From CAYWRO01 sp964460345 (GTDB taxonomy: Bacteria; Planctomycetota; Phycisphaerae; Phycisphaerales; UBA1924), in assembly GCA_964460345.1 (NCBI GenBank), contig CAYWRO010000044.1, positions 1 to 31,612 of the forward strand: 31,612 nucleotides of DNA. The letters are read 5' to 3'. This document shows, piece after piece, positions 24,771 to 31,612 of the stretch. The notes beneath the pieces are model-generated. The model ran no database searches. It worked only from the letters and a program-made list of their open reading frames with translations, and was not told the origin of the DNA. The first letter of the stretch is position 1; every line of letters starts with the position of its first letter. A program made the position numbers and the translations under genes.

Positions 24771-24798
24771 AGGATACTGCACAGGGAGCAGTCTGCAA
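24771..24798 (-). promoter_or_regulatory. Possible promoter upstream of the methyltransferase/GT genes
   Basis: Minus strand: TTGCAG (24793-24798) directly after the flippase stop codon, a 16-base spacer and TATCCT (24771-24776), about 40 bases before the ATG at 24730. The spacer contains an ACTGC/GCAGT inverted repeat. It is a moderate match to a sigma-70 promoter, and the 68-base gap is unusually long for this tightly packed locus. Confidence 0.35.
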
Positions 24799-26304
24799 CT
24801 AAGCGACCTTTCGATCGACCCGCGCCAGCATCGTTCGAACCAGGTCGAAGATGGCGTTGCGATCGCCGACGACGCTCCACACCGCGAAATAACAGAATCC
24901 GAAGGCGACGGCCTCGATCGCGAGCTTCACGACCGGCGAGTATCCCCTGAGTGGGGTATTCAGAAGCAGGACGACGACGCCCGCCACGGTGCAGGCGAGC
25001 AGGACGGGCCCCAGCGCCCGCAGCAGATCCACCAAACTCACGGGCGAGCCCTTGCAGGCGTACGCGATGAAACCGGCGAAGAGCAGGCACCACGTCATGC
25101 TGAACGCCGCGGCGACGGCGACGACGCCGAACTGAACGGAGATGGCGAAGGCCGCGAGCGTCAGCGGGGCGCTGACGATCGCCCACCGAAACTGGCGGCC
25201 GGGCTTGCCGAGCGAGATGCAGAGCCAGCCCGGGACGAAGTTGATGGCGCTGAAAGCGGCGGCGGGGGCGAGCCACTGGAAGATCGGAATGACCTGCATC
25301 CACTGATCGCCGAGCAGGGTGAGGACGAAGCTGCGGGTATCGGCGAAGACGAAGGCGACGACGGGCAGGGTGACGAGGGAGATGAGGGAGGTGGCGCGCA
25401 GGAAGTACCGCCGGTAGCGTTCGGGATCGTCCTGAAGGCGGCAGAGGGTGGGCAGGGCCACGGCGCCGATCGGCCCGTTGATCTGGCGAATCGGCAGCAG
25501 CAGGAGGTTGTAGGCGCGGGAGTAATAGCCCAGGGCGACGGAGCCGAGGACGGAGCCGACGATGAGGTTGTCGGCGTTGCGCGTGATGTAGTTGAGGATG
25601 TTGAAGCCGGTCATGCTGCCCCCGAAGGAGAGCATTGAGCGCGTGCCGACCCTTCGACGGGGCGGACCGGGAATCCAGCCGGAGAAAATCCAGCACAGGG
25701 CGGTGTAGACGACGGTCCGGGCGGCGGGCAGGCCGACCAGGGACCAGTAGCCGAAACCGGTGAGGGCCATGGTGATGGCAACGGCGATGCCGGCGCTCAT
25801 CGAGATGATGTCCATGGCGGCGAGCGTCGTGAAGCGCATCTGGCGGCGCAGCAGGGCCATGTGCTGAGCGGAGAGGCCGCTGGGAACGAAGATGAGGGAG
25901 AAGGCGATCGCGATCCAGATCAGGCGCGGCTCGCCGTAGATCCACGCAATGAGAGGCGCGGAGACGGCGAGGACGACCATGGTCAGGACGCCGAGGGCGG
26001 CGTTTGCCCAGAAAAGCGTGGAGACCTGTTCGTGGTTGATCGCGGAGCGCTGGACGGTGGCCATGGAGAGGCCGGCGTCCTTGATGACGTCGATGAATCC
26101 GGAGACGACCGCGACCATGGCGATGAGGCCGTAGTCATCGGGCGTGAGCAGGCGAGCCAGCACGGCGGTGGAGCCGAACTGGAGGATCAGGCGGATGGCC
26201 TGCGACGCCATTGTAACGGCACCACCTTGTACCGACCTCCGCTTGAGGTTCGGTACAAGGTGGTCCGTGTCAAAGTGCCTGGAGTTGTCAGTGATCCGCG
26301 ACAT
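24799..26304 (-). CDS. Polysaccharide flippase of the MOP superfamily (Wzx/WzxC-like)
   Basis: 501 residues, with about 12 or more membrane spans. Typical start LKRRSVQGGAVTMASQAIRLILQ, then LARLLTPDDYGLIAMV, RRQMRFTTLA and LLSFGG-like SMLSFGGSMTGFNILNYITRNADNLIVG, and YYSRAYNLLLLPI, all hallmarks of WzxC-type exporters that flip undecaprenyl-linked repeat units across the inner membrane. With the Wzy-like protein downstream it makes this a Wzx/Wzy-type locus. Start at 26304 fits family length; codons 14-28 carry a long inverted repeat (separate entry). It lies 49 bases after the beta-helix gene and is followed by a TAG stop. Confidence 0.92.
   Translation of the reverse strand: MSRITDNSRHFDTDHLVPNLKRRSVQGGAVTMASQAIRLILQFGSTAVLARLLTPDDYGLIAMVAVVSGFIDVIKDAGLSMATVQRSAINHEQVSTLFWANAALGVLTMVVLAVSAPLIAWIYGEPRLIWIAIAFSLIFVPSGLSAQHMALLRRQMRFTTLAAMDIISMSAGIAVAITMALTGFGYWSLVGLPAARTVVYTALCWIFSGWIPGPPRRRVGTRSMLSFGGSMTGFNILNYITRNADNLIVGSVLGSVALGYYSRAYNLLLLPIRQINGPIGAVALPTLCRLQDDPERYRRYFLRATSLISLVTLPVVAFVFADTRSFVLTLLGDQWMQVIPIFQWLAPAAAFSAINFVPGWLCISLGKPGRQFRWAIVSAPLTLAAFAISVQFGVVAVAAAFSMTWCLLFAGFIAYACKGSPVSLVDLLRALGPVLLACTVAGVVVLLLNTPLRGYSPVVKLAIEAVAFGFCYFAVWSVVGDRNAIFDLVRTMLARVDRKVA
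26221..26264. repeat. Long inverted repeat inside the flippase 5' coding region
   Basis: ACCACCTTGTACCGA (26221-26235) pairs perfectly with 26250-26264, extended by CCTC/GAGG with one unpaired base and a 5-base CGCTT loop. The 19-bp stem lies 40-84 bases into the flippase reading frame, within the conserved LKRRSVQGGA codons, so it is translated. In mRNA it would be a stable structure close to the start codon. Confidence 0.8.
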
Positions 26305-26330
26305 TCGGACGTTTTAGCCGCCTGAAGGCA

Positions 26331-26350
26331 GCGGGATCAGCTTATCCCGC
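26331..26350 (-). terminator. Hairpin between the beta-helix and flippase genes
   Basis: GCGGGAT (26331-26337) and ATCCCGC (26344-26350) pair around a 6-base loop just after the beta-helix stop, followed on the minus strand by a small second stem (26320-26329). No T-run. It could partly terminate or shield the upstream transcript and so lower expression of the membrane genes relative to the secreted protein. Confidence 0.4.
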
Positions 26351-26353
26351 AAA

Positions 26354-28333
26354 TCAGGGGCTGACGGAGCTGCGGTAGATGACGCCGAGGGGGCTGGTCC
26401 AGGGCAGGGTGCCCGGGAAGTTCCGGCCGTCGCTGCTGGACTCGACGATGAAGTGCGCCCCGGTCCGACCGATGATGTTGGACTCAAGGGCGAAGTTGCT
26501 GAAGACGTTGCCCATCCAGCGCGGGCTGCCGCCGTGGTCGAAGACGCAGTCCTTCACGAGCATGTGATTGACGGTGCCGCCGATGGCGAAGCAGGTTCCC
26601 CAGCCGGCGCTGGTGTCAATCGCACAGTCGACGAAGGCGTAGTCGCGCCGGACGAAGTCGCCGCCGGCGAAGATGCCCTGGGCGTCGATGTTGTGGGTTG
26701 CCCGCATGCCGTAGGCGATGACGTTGAAGTCGTTGTCGCCGTGGAACTGCAGCACGTCGGGGTGAGCGCCGGTGCCGGAGGCGGAGATGTTGCGCGTCTC
26801 GGAGTTCACGATGAGCAGGCCGCTGGTGAAGGCGTCGCTGGTGATGGTGTCGATGAGGACGTCGCGGATGACGGCGCCGCCGGTGCCGTTCTGGCAGTTC
26901 TTCATCGTCACGCCGGTCCAGTAACGGCCGGTGAAGGCGTTGTCGACCCAGTTGACGCCGATGGTGCGGTCGCGACCGTCGAAGTAGCAGCCGTCGAGCC
27001 AGATGTAGGAGTAGGGGCTGCCGTCGGGCTTGATGACCTGGCGTCCGTACCCGCCCGTGGGGCTGGAAGGGATGATGCGCAGGTTCTCAAGCTTGACGTG
27101 CTCGGCGGAGAATCGCCCGCCGTCCGTGATGGTGACGGAGTTGGGATCGGTCTGCGGGTCGGGCCGGACCGTCATCCAGCGGTTCTGCGTGTTGACGGAG
27201 TTGCCCGAGCTGCTGGTGCCGATGGTGTGGTTGCCGGCGAGCAGGTTGATGATGCCGCCGTCGGCGTTGCGGTTGCCGTTGCCGGAGACGAAGTCACCTG
27301 TGAGGCCGTAGGCGGCGCGGGCGATCGTCTTAAAAGGACGGCTGCGACTGCCGTCGTTGGAGTCATTGCCGCTGGGGCTGACCCAGACCTCACGCGAAGT
27401 GAGGGTTCCGCCCGCGTTGGCATTGAGGAACATGGAGTGTTCCCCGACGTTGTAGTTCGTGGGGATGGCGCCGGCCAGGACGCGCGGCTCGCCGACGTTC
27501 GGCCAGACGATTGCGCGAATCTCGCAGGGGCCGTCGCCCATCGTCGACGGATCCACCACGACGGTGTACTCGTTGACGTTGGTGCGCGGGTTCAACTGCA
27601 TCTCGTGCACCGCGACCCACGGCCCGCCGTTGAGCGAGAACTCGACGCGATCAATGCCGTTGACGTGGAAGGCGACCACGCCGATCGGGAACTGACCGGT
27701 GATGGTCTGGAAGGGCACGACGTCCCAGCGGGCCATGGCCCTGGCGTTGTACCCGAACATGCCGGAAGCGCCGACCGCGGCCGGCTGGCCCGTGGAACCG
27801 GAGAAGCCGTTGCCGGGAGGCAGAATCTGGAACTGCCCCGCATCCGGCACGGTGCCGCCGCCGAGCAGCGTTCCACCGGTGCCGGTCGGATCGGGCATCC
27901 AGCCGCCGCCGACCGCCCGCGGCCGCGGGGCCTCGTCCATGACGAGGCGGGGACGCTGCTGCTGACCCCCGCCGAGCGCGGCAGAGACGATGACCACCTC
28001 TTCACCCGCCACGGTTGTCGTGGTGTGGGTCTTCACCTCCGGGTCGTCGATCCTGGCGGATCCGGCCTTGACGCTGGCCCTGGCCTTCGTCACGGTTCCG
28101 TTGGCGATCATGCCACCGGAGATGTTCAGCTTGCTCGTCTGCGTGCCGGTGATGATTGAACCGCCACCGGGGAGCGAAATGCGGGCCGAGTCGCTGAGGA
28201 CCACGTCCTCACTGGCCTCGAGGTCCTGAGCCATGACTGGAGCGGCCCCGAGTGCAAGGGCGACTCCGCCGATCCACAGGGTGTGGCGGCTCAAACGGGC
28301 GATGATGTCCTTACCAGTGCCATTGCGCGGCAT
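26354..28333 (-). CDS. Secreted right-handed beta-helix protein (pectate-lyase-like fold)
   Basis: 659 residues. A signal peptide is visible: basic start, LWIGGVALALGAAPVMAQ, with cleavage likely after APVMA or AQ. Residues about 40-190 are low-complexity, Gly/Ser/Pro-rich. At about 310 comes REVWVSPSGNDSNDGSRSRP, the DUF1565-type opening of parallel beta-helix proteins, followed by many short turns with stacked repeats (VKLENLRIIP, WLDGCYFDGRDRTIGV, HMLVKDCVFDHGG). Proteins of this fold bind or cleave polysaccharides; no catalytic residues can be assigned. ATG at 28333 follows GGAGGA. It heads the minus-strand glycan block, so it may be a lyase, epimerase or surface binder acting on the exported polymer. 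Confidence 0.78.
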   Translation of the reverse strand: MPRNGTGKDIIARLSRHTLWIGGVALALGAAPVMAQDLEASEDVVLSDSARISLPGGGSIITGTQTSKLNISGGMIANGTVTKARASVKAGSARIDDPEVKTHTTTTVAGEEVVIVSAALGGGQQQRPRLVMDEAPRPRAVGGGWMPDPTGTGGTLLGGGTVPDAGQFQILPPGNGFSGSTGQPAAVGASGMFGYNARAMARWDVVPFQTITGQFPIGVVAFHVNGIDRVEFSLNGGPWVAVHEMQLNPRTNVNEYTVVVDPSTMGDGPCEIRAIVWPNVGEPRVLAGAIPTNYNVGEHSMFLNANAGGTLTSREVWVSPSGNDSNDGSRSRPFKTIARAAYGLTGDFVSGNGNRNADGGIINLLAGNHTIGTSSSGNSVNTQNRWMTVRPDPQTDPNSVTITDGGRFSAEHVKLENLRIIPSSPTGGYGRQVIKPDGSPYSYIWLDGCYFDGRDRTIGVNWVDNAFTGRYWTGVTMKNCQNGTGGAVIRDVLIDTITSDAFTSGLLIVNSETRNISASGTGAHPDVLQFHGDNDFNVIAYGMRATHNIDAQGIFAGGDFVRRDYAFVDCAIDTSAGWGTCFAIGGTVNHMLVKDCVFDHGGSPRWMGNVFSNFALESNIIGRTGAHFIVESSSDGRNFPGTLPWTSPLGVIYRSSVSP

Positions 28334-28795
28334 TGATGTCCTCCATGAGGTGTCGCTTCCAAACTTCCGAATTCCCCCTTGTTCCGGCTAGGGAATTGAG
28401 GGTAATTCACAGGATCAGAGACACCTTTACGGAGTATCTTGCCCCAACGTTCCATCCGGACCATCCCCGGAAGGGGGTGTTTAGGGTATTGTGCGGGTGG
28501 CCTTCGGCCCCCTGGCGCGCTGGGACGCGATTCCCAAACTGCCACTTTTTGCAGACTCGAGGGAACAAACCGTCCGCGAGGGAGTCAGCGTCGCCCAAAC
28601 CCCGCTGGAGGTAGCAACCTGGGGGTGCGTGGATCGGGCAGGAAGAGCATAGTCGGTTTTGTGCCCATGAGCACCCAAAAGAGCGAAGCGGCACAGCCGT
28701 CATCGCCTGCCGGCGCGTGGCGCCAGACCTGCCAGGGCGAGGAAAGTGGCGGCCTCAGGCGGCCGATATCGCCTGTACACGAGGAGGTCGCTCCG
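28334..28795. other. Non-coding region between divergent genes
   Basis: 462 bases separate the beta-helix gene (minus) from the 85-residue gene (plus). Reading frames across it lack gene-like codon use. It must hold the promoters of both sides, but no convincing -35/-10 pair was found. Positions 28551-28640 look like a structured RNA (separate entry). An in-frame ATG at 28667 (MSTQKSEAAQ) could lengthen the plus-strand protein but has no ribosome site. Confidence 0.5.
28551..28640 (+). ncRNA. Candidate structured RNA leader
   Basis: Contains GGGAACAAACC, a short stem closed by a GCGA (GNRA) tetraloop (TCC GCGA GGG), flanking GACTC/GAGTC arms, and a second hairpin AGGT AGCA ACCT inside CCCC/GGGG arms. 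The order 'CAAACC, GNRA stem, GGGA, then GGTAGC hairpin' loosely recalls the c-di-GMP-I (GEMM) riboswitch, but the invariant GACGCAAAGCC segment is not intact. It lies about 155-245 bases upstream of the 85-residue gene. Low-confidence call by eye. Confidence 0.25.
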
Positions 28796-29053
28796 ATGAG
28801 CACGTCATCTCAGTCGTTTGAGCAGGTTCGGTCCATTCTCAGCAAGCTGGACCGGGACATTGAGGCAGCCCGCAACCGCCGGCTCGGCGGGCCGGTTGCC
28901 GAGCGTTCGTTCGGAACGCCGCCCGCGGCACGTCCGCAGCCGGCGCCGGCAGCTCACGCCACGACGCCGAGCAGCCCGCCCGAGGCGCCGAGGTCCCCTC
29001 AACCGGGGAGGTCCGGCTATGGGGTGGCCCGGCCGCTGCGTCGGGATTCGTGA
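28796..29053 (+). CDS. Small protein of unknown function (85 aa)
   Basis: Begins MSTSSQSFEQVRSILSKLDRD, followed by an amphipathic helix (IEAARNRRLG) and a disordered Pro/Ala/Thr-rich tail ending GVARPLRRDS. No signal peptide or membrane span. I do not recognise it. The start is set by GAGGAGG at 28781-28787, eight bases before the ATG, the best ribosome site in the area. It is followed after 62 bases by the STAS-domain gene on the same strand, so they may share a transcript and a regulatory role. Confidence 0.6.
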   Translation: MSTSSQSFEQVRSILSKLDRDIEAARNRRLGGPVAERSFGTPPAARPQPAPAAHATTPSSPPEAPRSPQPGRSGYGVARPLRRDS

Positions 29054-29115
29054 GTCATCACGTGCTGAGGGGGGCCGGTCGGGGGACCTCCAGTTGATGC
29101 GGAGAAGGAGACCAC

Positions 29116-29589
29116 ATGTTCGGATGGTTGAAGCGGAACGGGCGGCAGGGTGGGAGCACGACAGACATCGATCGCGATCTCGACGCCATTGAGGCGGAGA
29201 TCGAGGAAACGCGCCTGGAAGCGGTCAAGAGCCTGGTCAGCATCGACTCCCTCGGACGGACGGTGGTCGCCACGATCGTCGATGGGGATTTGACGGCCGA
29301 CAAGGTGGCGGACCTGTCGCATGAGCTGAAGTCGATTCTGGAGCGCCATCCAGAGACGCGCAACCTTGTGCTGGACCTTCAGAACGTCGAGTACATGGAC
29401 TCAACGTGCCTGAACATGTTCGTGGAGTTGCTGCGCACGGTGCAGCAGTCGGGCGGCTGCATCGCCCTGGCGAGCGCTGTGCAGCATGTTGAGGTCCTCT
29501 TCAAGCTGACGCGACTGGATCAGCTCTTCCCGATCAAGCGGAGCGTGATGGACGCGATCGCGGCGGTGGAGCGGCCGGACGCGGCCTGA
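29116..29589 (+). CDS. STAS-domain protein (anti-sigma-factor-antagonist-like)
   Basis: 157 residues. A basic N-terminus (MFGWLKRNGR) and a helical lead of about 40 residues precede a STAS domain: TVVATIVDGDLTADKV, NLVLDLQNVEYMDSTCLNMFVELLRTV and GGCIALASAVQHVEVLFKLTRLDQLFPI. Ser96 in MDSTCLN is the position phosphorylated in SpoIIAA/RsbV-type antagonists, which release sigma factors by binding anti-sigma kinases. No kinase or sigma gene is next to it, so its partner must be elsewhere. The GGAGAAGGAGA ribosome site is strong. It is convergent with the DUF885 gene, only 3 bases apart. Confidence 0.85.
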   Translation: MFGWLKRNGRQGGSTTDIDRDLDAIEAEIEETRLEAVKSLVSIDSLGRTVVATIVDGDLTADKVADLSHELKSILERHPETRNLVLDLQNVEYMDSTCLNMFVELLRTVQQSGGCIALASAVQHVEVLFKLTRLDQLFPIKRSVMDAIAAVERPDAA

Positions 29590-29592
29590 GGC

Positions 29593-31425
29593 TTACTCAT
29601 CGGCGTCGGCCGCCGCGGCGGTGATCCAGGCGTCGATGCGTTCTTCGAGGATGGGCAGGGGAATGGCGCCTGCGCCAAGCACGGCGTCGTGAAATGAGCG
29701 GAGATCGAAGCGGCTGCCGAGCTTCTGCTCAGCCTTTGCACGAAGGCGGCGGATGGTGAGTTCGCCGAGTTTGTAGGCGCAGGCCTGGCCGGGCCAGGCG
29801 ATGTAGCGGTCTACCTCGCGATCGATGTTGTATTCGCTGAGCGCGGTATTCGCGACCATGAAGTCAATCGCCTGCTGGCGTGTCCATCCTTTCGCGTGGA
29901 TCCCGGTGTCGACGACGAGGCGACAGGCCCGCCACATCTCGTAGGTGAGACGGCCGAAGTCGTCGTAAGGATCGGCATACAGGCCGCCCTGATCGGGATC
30001 GCCCATTTCCAGGCCGAGGCGTTCGGCGTACAAGGCCCATCCTTCCACGAACCCGGTGTACCCGACCATGCGGCGGAACTCGTGGACATCCTCGAGTTCC
30101 TCGGCCAGCGCGATCTGAAGGTGGTGGCCCGGCACCGCCTCGTGCAGCGTCAGCGCGATCATCTCGTACTTCGGCCGCTGATCGAGACGGTACGTGTTCG
30201 CGACGAAATAGCCCGCCACACCGGTCTTGAGGGAGCCGCCGTAGTAGTAAGCGGTCGGAGACGTGGGCGCCGCGAAGTCGGGCGTGGCGCGAACGCCATA
30301 GGGCAGCCGCGGCAGGACCGAGAAGAGGACCGGCAGTTCGGCATCGATGCGCTTGCAGATGTCGCGGTAGCCGCTCAGCAGGGCCTCGGGATCGTCGTAA
30401 TAGAACCGCGGATCGGTGCGCAGGTAGTGCAGGAACGCGGCCAGCAGCGCCGGACCGGAGTACTCATCCTTGTGCGGGAAGTCCGTGCGCGCGATCGTGT
30501 CCATCATTTCGGCCTGGATGCGTGCGACTTCCGCCAGACCGATCTGGTGAATCTCTTCCGCGCTGAGGTCCACGGTCGTGTAGCGCCGGAGGGCGTGGGC
30601 GTACGCCTCCGGGCCGTCCAGGCTGTCGCTGATGCCGATCGTCTCCCGGCAGGCCGGGATGTACTCGGTGCGAAGGAACTCAGCGAGCCTGGCGTAAGCC
30701 GGAACGATCGAATCGGCGATTGCGGCCCGGGCCCGCGCGGCGGCCTCAGGATCCGCGTCCACTCTGTGGAACGGCGTGTAAAAAGGACTGCGCGCCGGGT
30801 CTTCGCGCACGGCCGCGGCCGCGAGGGCGGCGGCCTGGGCGTCGGTGCCGAGCACGGTCACCCTGGGTGGCACGCGGCCCGCCTCCAGCCCCGCGCGCAT
30901 GTTGGTGATGTGCTGGTCGATCTGGCCCGCGACCTGCTCCAGCCGGGCGACGTAGTCGAACTGGTGCCGGGGCTCAAGGAATGGCAGGCGATCGGCCATC
31001 TGGGGGAGCCAGATCTGCGGGCCGCTGCGCTGGTCGATCGGCAGTTGCTCCAGGCGGAAGGGATCCCGGTCGATCGCCTCGCGGAGTTCGTGCTCGAGCA
31101 GCCGGGCGTCGAGCGTGTCTTCCGGGGTAAAGGCGGACCGATCGAGGGCCAGGAGGCGGTTGAGGCGATGGCGGGCCTCCTGGACCCGCCGCCGCGCGGC
31201 GGCACTGCTGACGTCACCGAGTTGGTCGTTGAAGCGAAGGTCGCCGCGATGGCTCGCCCAGAGCGGGTTCTCGCGCATCAGCCAGTCCACGTGCTCATCG
31301 AGGAGGGCCCGCAGGGCGGACGATCGGGCCGACGCCGGCCCCTCGCGGCCGCGCTCGGCGAAGGCCGCGGCGGGCGCGAGGAGGACGAGGGAGGCGAGCA
31401 GAGCGACTGGCAGGATTGCGTTCAT
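29593..31425 (-). CDS. DUF885 family metallopeptidase-like protein, secreted
   Basis: 610 residues. The start at 31425 gives a clean signal peptide (MNAILPVALLASLVLLAP, then AAAFA). The family signature HEAVPGHHLQIALAEE carries the zinc-ligand histidines and glutamate, and VGYTGFVEGWALYAERLG supplies the downstream Glu; AYYYGGSLKTGVAGYFVANTY and YIAWPGQACAYKLGE are other DUF885 landmarks. Members are M32/M3-like alpha-helical peptidases, usually exported and of unknown substrate. The ATG at 31449 would add MLEDTLPS ahead of the signal sequence and overlap the divergent gene, so 31425 is preferred. Length fits the family. Confidence 0.88.
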   Translation of the reverse strand: MNAILPVALLASLVLLAPAAAFAERGREGPASARSSALRALLDEHVDWLMRENPLWASHRGDLRFNDQLGDVSSAAARRRVQEARHRLNRLLALDRSAFTPEDTLDARLLEHELREAIDRDPFRLEQLPIDQRSGPQIWLPQMADRLPFLEPRHQFDYVARLEQVAGQIDQHITNMRAGLEAGRVPPRVTVLGTDAQAAALAAAAVREDPARSPFYTPFHRVDADPEAAARARAAIADSIVPAYARLAEFLRTEYIPACRETIGISDSLDGPEAYAHALRRYTTVDLSAEEIHQIGLAEVARIQAEMMDTIARTDFPHKDEYSGPALLAAFLHYLRTDPRFYYDDPEALLSGYRDICKRIDAELPVLFSVLPRLPYGVRATPDFAAPTSPTAYYYGGSLKTGVAGYFVANTYRLDQRPKYEMIALTLHEAVPGHHLQIALAEELEDVHEFRRMVGYTGFVEGWALYAERLGLEMGDPDQGGLYADPYDDFGRLTYEMWRACRLVVDTGIHAKGWTRQQAIDFMVANTALSEYNIDREVDRYIAWPGQACAYKLGELTIRRLRAKAEQKLGSRFDLRSFHDAVLGAGAIPLPILEERIDAWITAAAADADE

Positions 31426-31447
31426 CGAAGGGAGCGTATCCTCAAGC

Positions 31448-31612
31448 ATGCTGAAGTTGTCATGGAAGGGCGCCGCGGGGATTGTGCTGGTCGCCGGCGC
31501 AGGGCTGTGGGGATGTGAGTCGAAGTCTGACCAGCCGAACGCCCGGGAGGAGGTGTTCGGCGAGGGCAGCCAGGGGGACATGAACGCGCGACTGGATGCG
31601 TACGCCGAGCCT
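31448..31612 (+). CDS. Putative lipoprotein, N-terminal fragment (runs off window)
   Basis: 55 residues visible. A short basic start (MLKLSWKG), a hydrophobic core (AAGIVLVAGAG) and LWGC followed by a Ser/Asp/Lys-rich stretch form a lipoprotein signal with Cys23 as the likely lipidated residue; Trp at -2 is unusual for a lipobox. The frame is open to the last base. It is divergent from the DUF885 gene with only 22 bases between starts. The rest of the protein is outside the window, so the function is unknown. Confidence 0.6.
   Translation, partial: MLKLSWKGAAGIVLVAGAGLWGCESKSDQPNAREEVFGEGSQGDMNARLDAYAEP

Noticed and set aside
26453..28159. 568-residue plus-strand frame opposite the beta-helix gene
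   Set aside because: Val/Gly/Ala/Asp-rich composition with no motifs; the minus-strand protein has a signal peptide, a ribosome site and family motifs.
7501..28333. Insertion sequences or integrase marking the polysaccharide locus as a mobile island
   Set aside because: No transposase, integrase, tRNA-end or terminal repeats were seen; codon bias matches the flanks.
28551..28640. Confident c-di-GMP-I riboswitch call
   Set aside because: Only parts of the consensus are visible and the conserved GACGCAAAGCC segment is not intact; kept only as a low-confidence structured RNA.
28667..28795. Longer start (MSTQKSEAAQ) for the 85-residue protein
   Set aside because: No ribosome site upstream of 28667, whereas GAGGAGG sits eight bases before the ATG at 28796.
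29896..31518. 540-residue plus-strand frame opposite the DUF885 gene
   Set aside because: Antisense shadow of a clear DUF885 protein; no recognisable domain.

Overview
This is a GC-rich bacterial stretch, most likely from a planctomycete (Phycisphaerae-like) draft or metagenome assembly. That assignment is inference. It rests on strong G/C bias at third codon positions, a zinc-ribbon-bearing valyl-tRNA synthetase, short palindromic repeats scattered in and between genes (some translated in frame), and a large envelope-glycan locus. No rRNA, tRNA, CRISPR array or transposase was seen. A run of exactly 100 Ns (3913-4012) marks a scaffold join, so linkage across it is not proven.

Region 1 (1-7419, plus strand) is housekeeping. 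It holds valS (complete except for the last residues, lost in the gap), the C-terminal part of an HExxH metallopeptidase-like protein, a small unknown protein, a PAC2-family protein and an inositol-monophosphatase/histidinol-phosphatase-like enzyme. valS carries at least five unrelated repeat insertions read in frame, plus a block of about 114 residues with different codon usage. The phosphatase carries two tandem copies of one of the same repeats.

Region 2 (7501-28333, mostly minus strand) is a surface-polysaccharide locus in two minus-strand transcription blocks separated by one plus-strand glycosyltransferase. The upstream block reads, in transcription order: secreted beta-helix protein, Wzx-type flippase, SAM methyltransferase, three GT2-like glycosyltransferases, Wzy/O-antigen-ligase-like membrane protein, GT4, GT2, then psd and pssA (phosphatidylethanolamine synthesis). 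The second block reads: glucose-1-phosphate cytidylyltransferase, SDR epimerase/dehydratase, zinc-binding C-methyltransferase, GT8-like transferase and two more related zinc-binding methyltransferases. Most junctions are 1-8 bp stop/start overlaps, so the proteins are probably co-translated. Together they look like an assembly line for a polysaccharide with a CDP-linked, C-methylated sugar: nucleotide-sugar synthesis, cytoplasmic assembly by glycosyltransferases, flipping by Wzx and polymerisation by Wzy. A phosphoglycosyl transferase to start the chain, a chain-length regulator and an outer-membrane exporter were not found here.

Region 3 (28334-31612) contains a 460-bp non-coding stretch with a possible structured RNA leader, an 85-residue unknown protein, a STAS-domain anti-sigma-factor-antagonist-like protein, a secreted DUF885 metallopeptidase-like protein on the minus strand, and the start of a divergent lipoprotein cut off by the window end.
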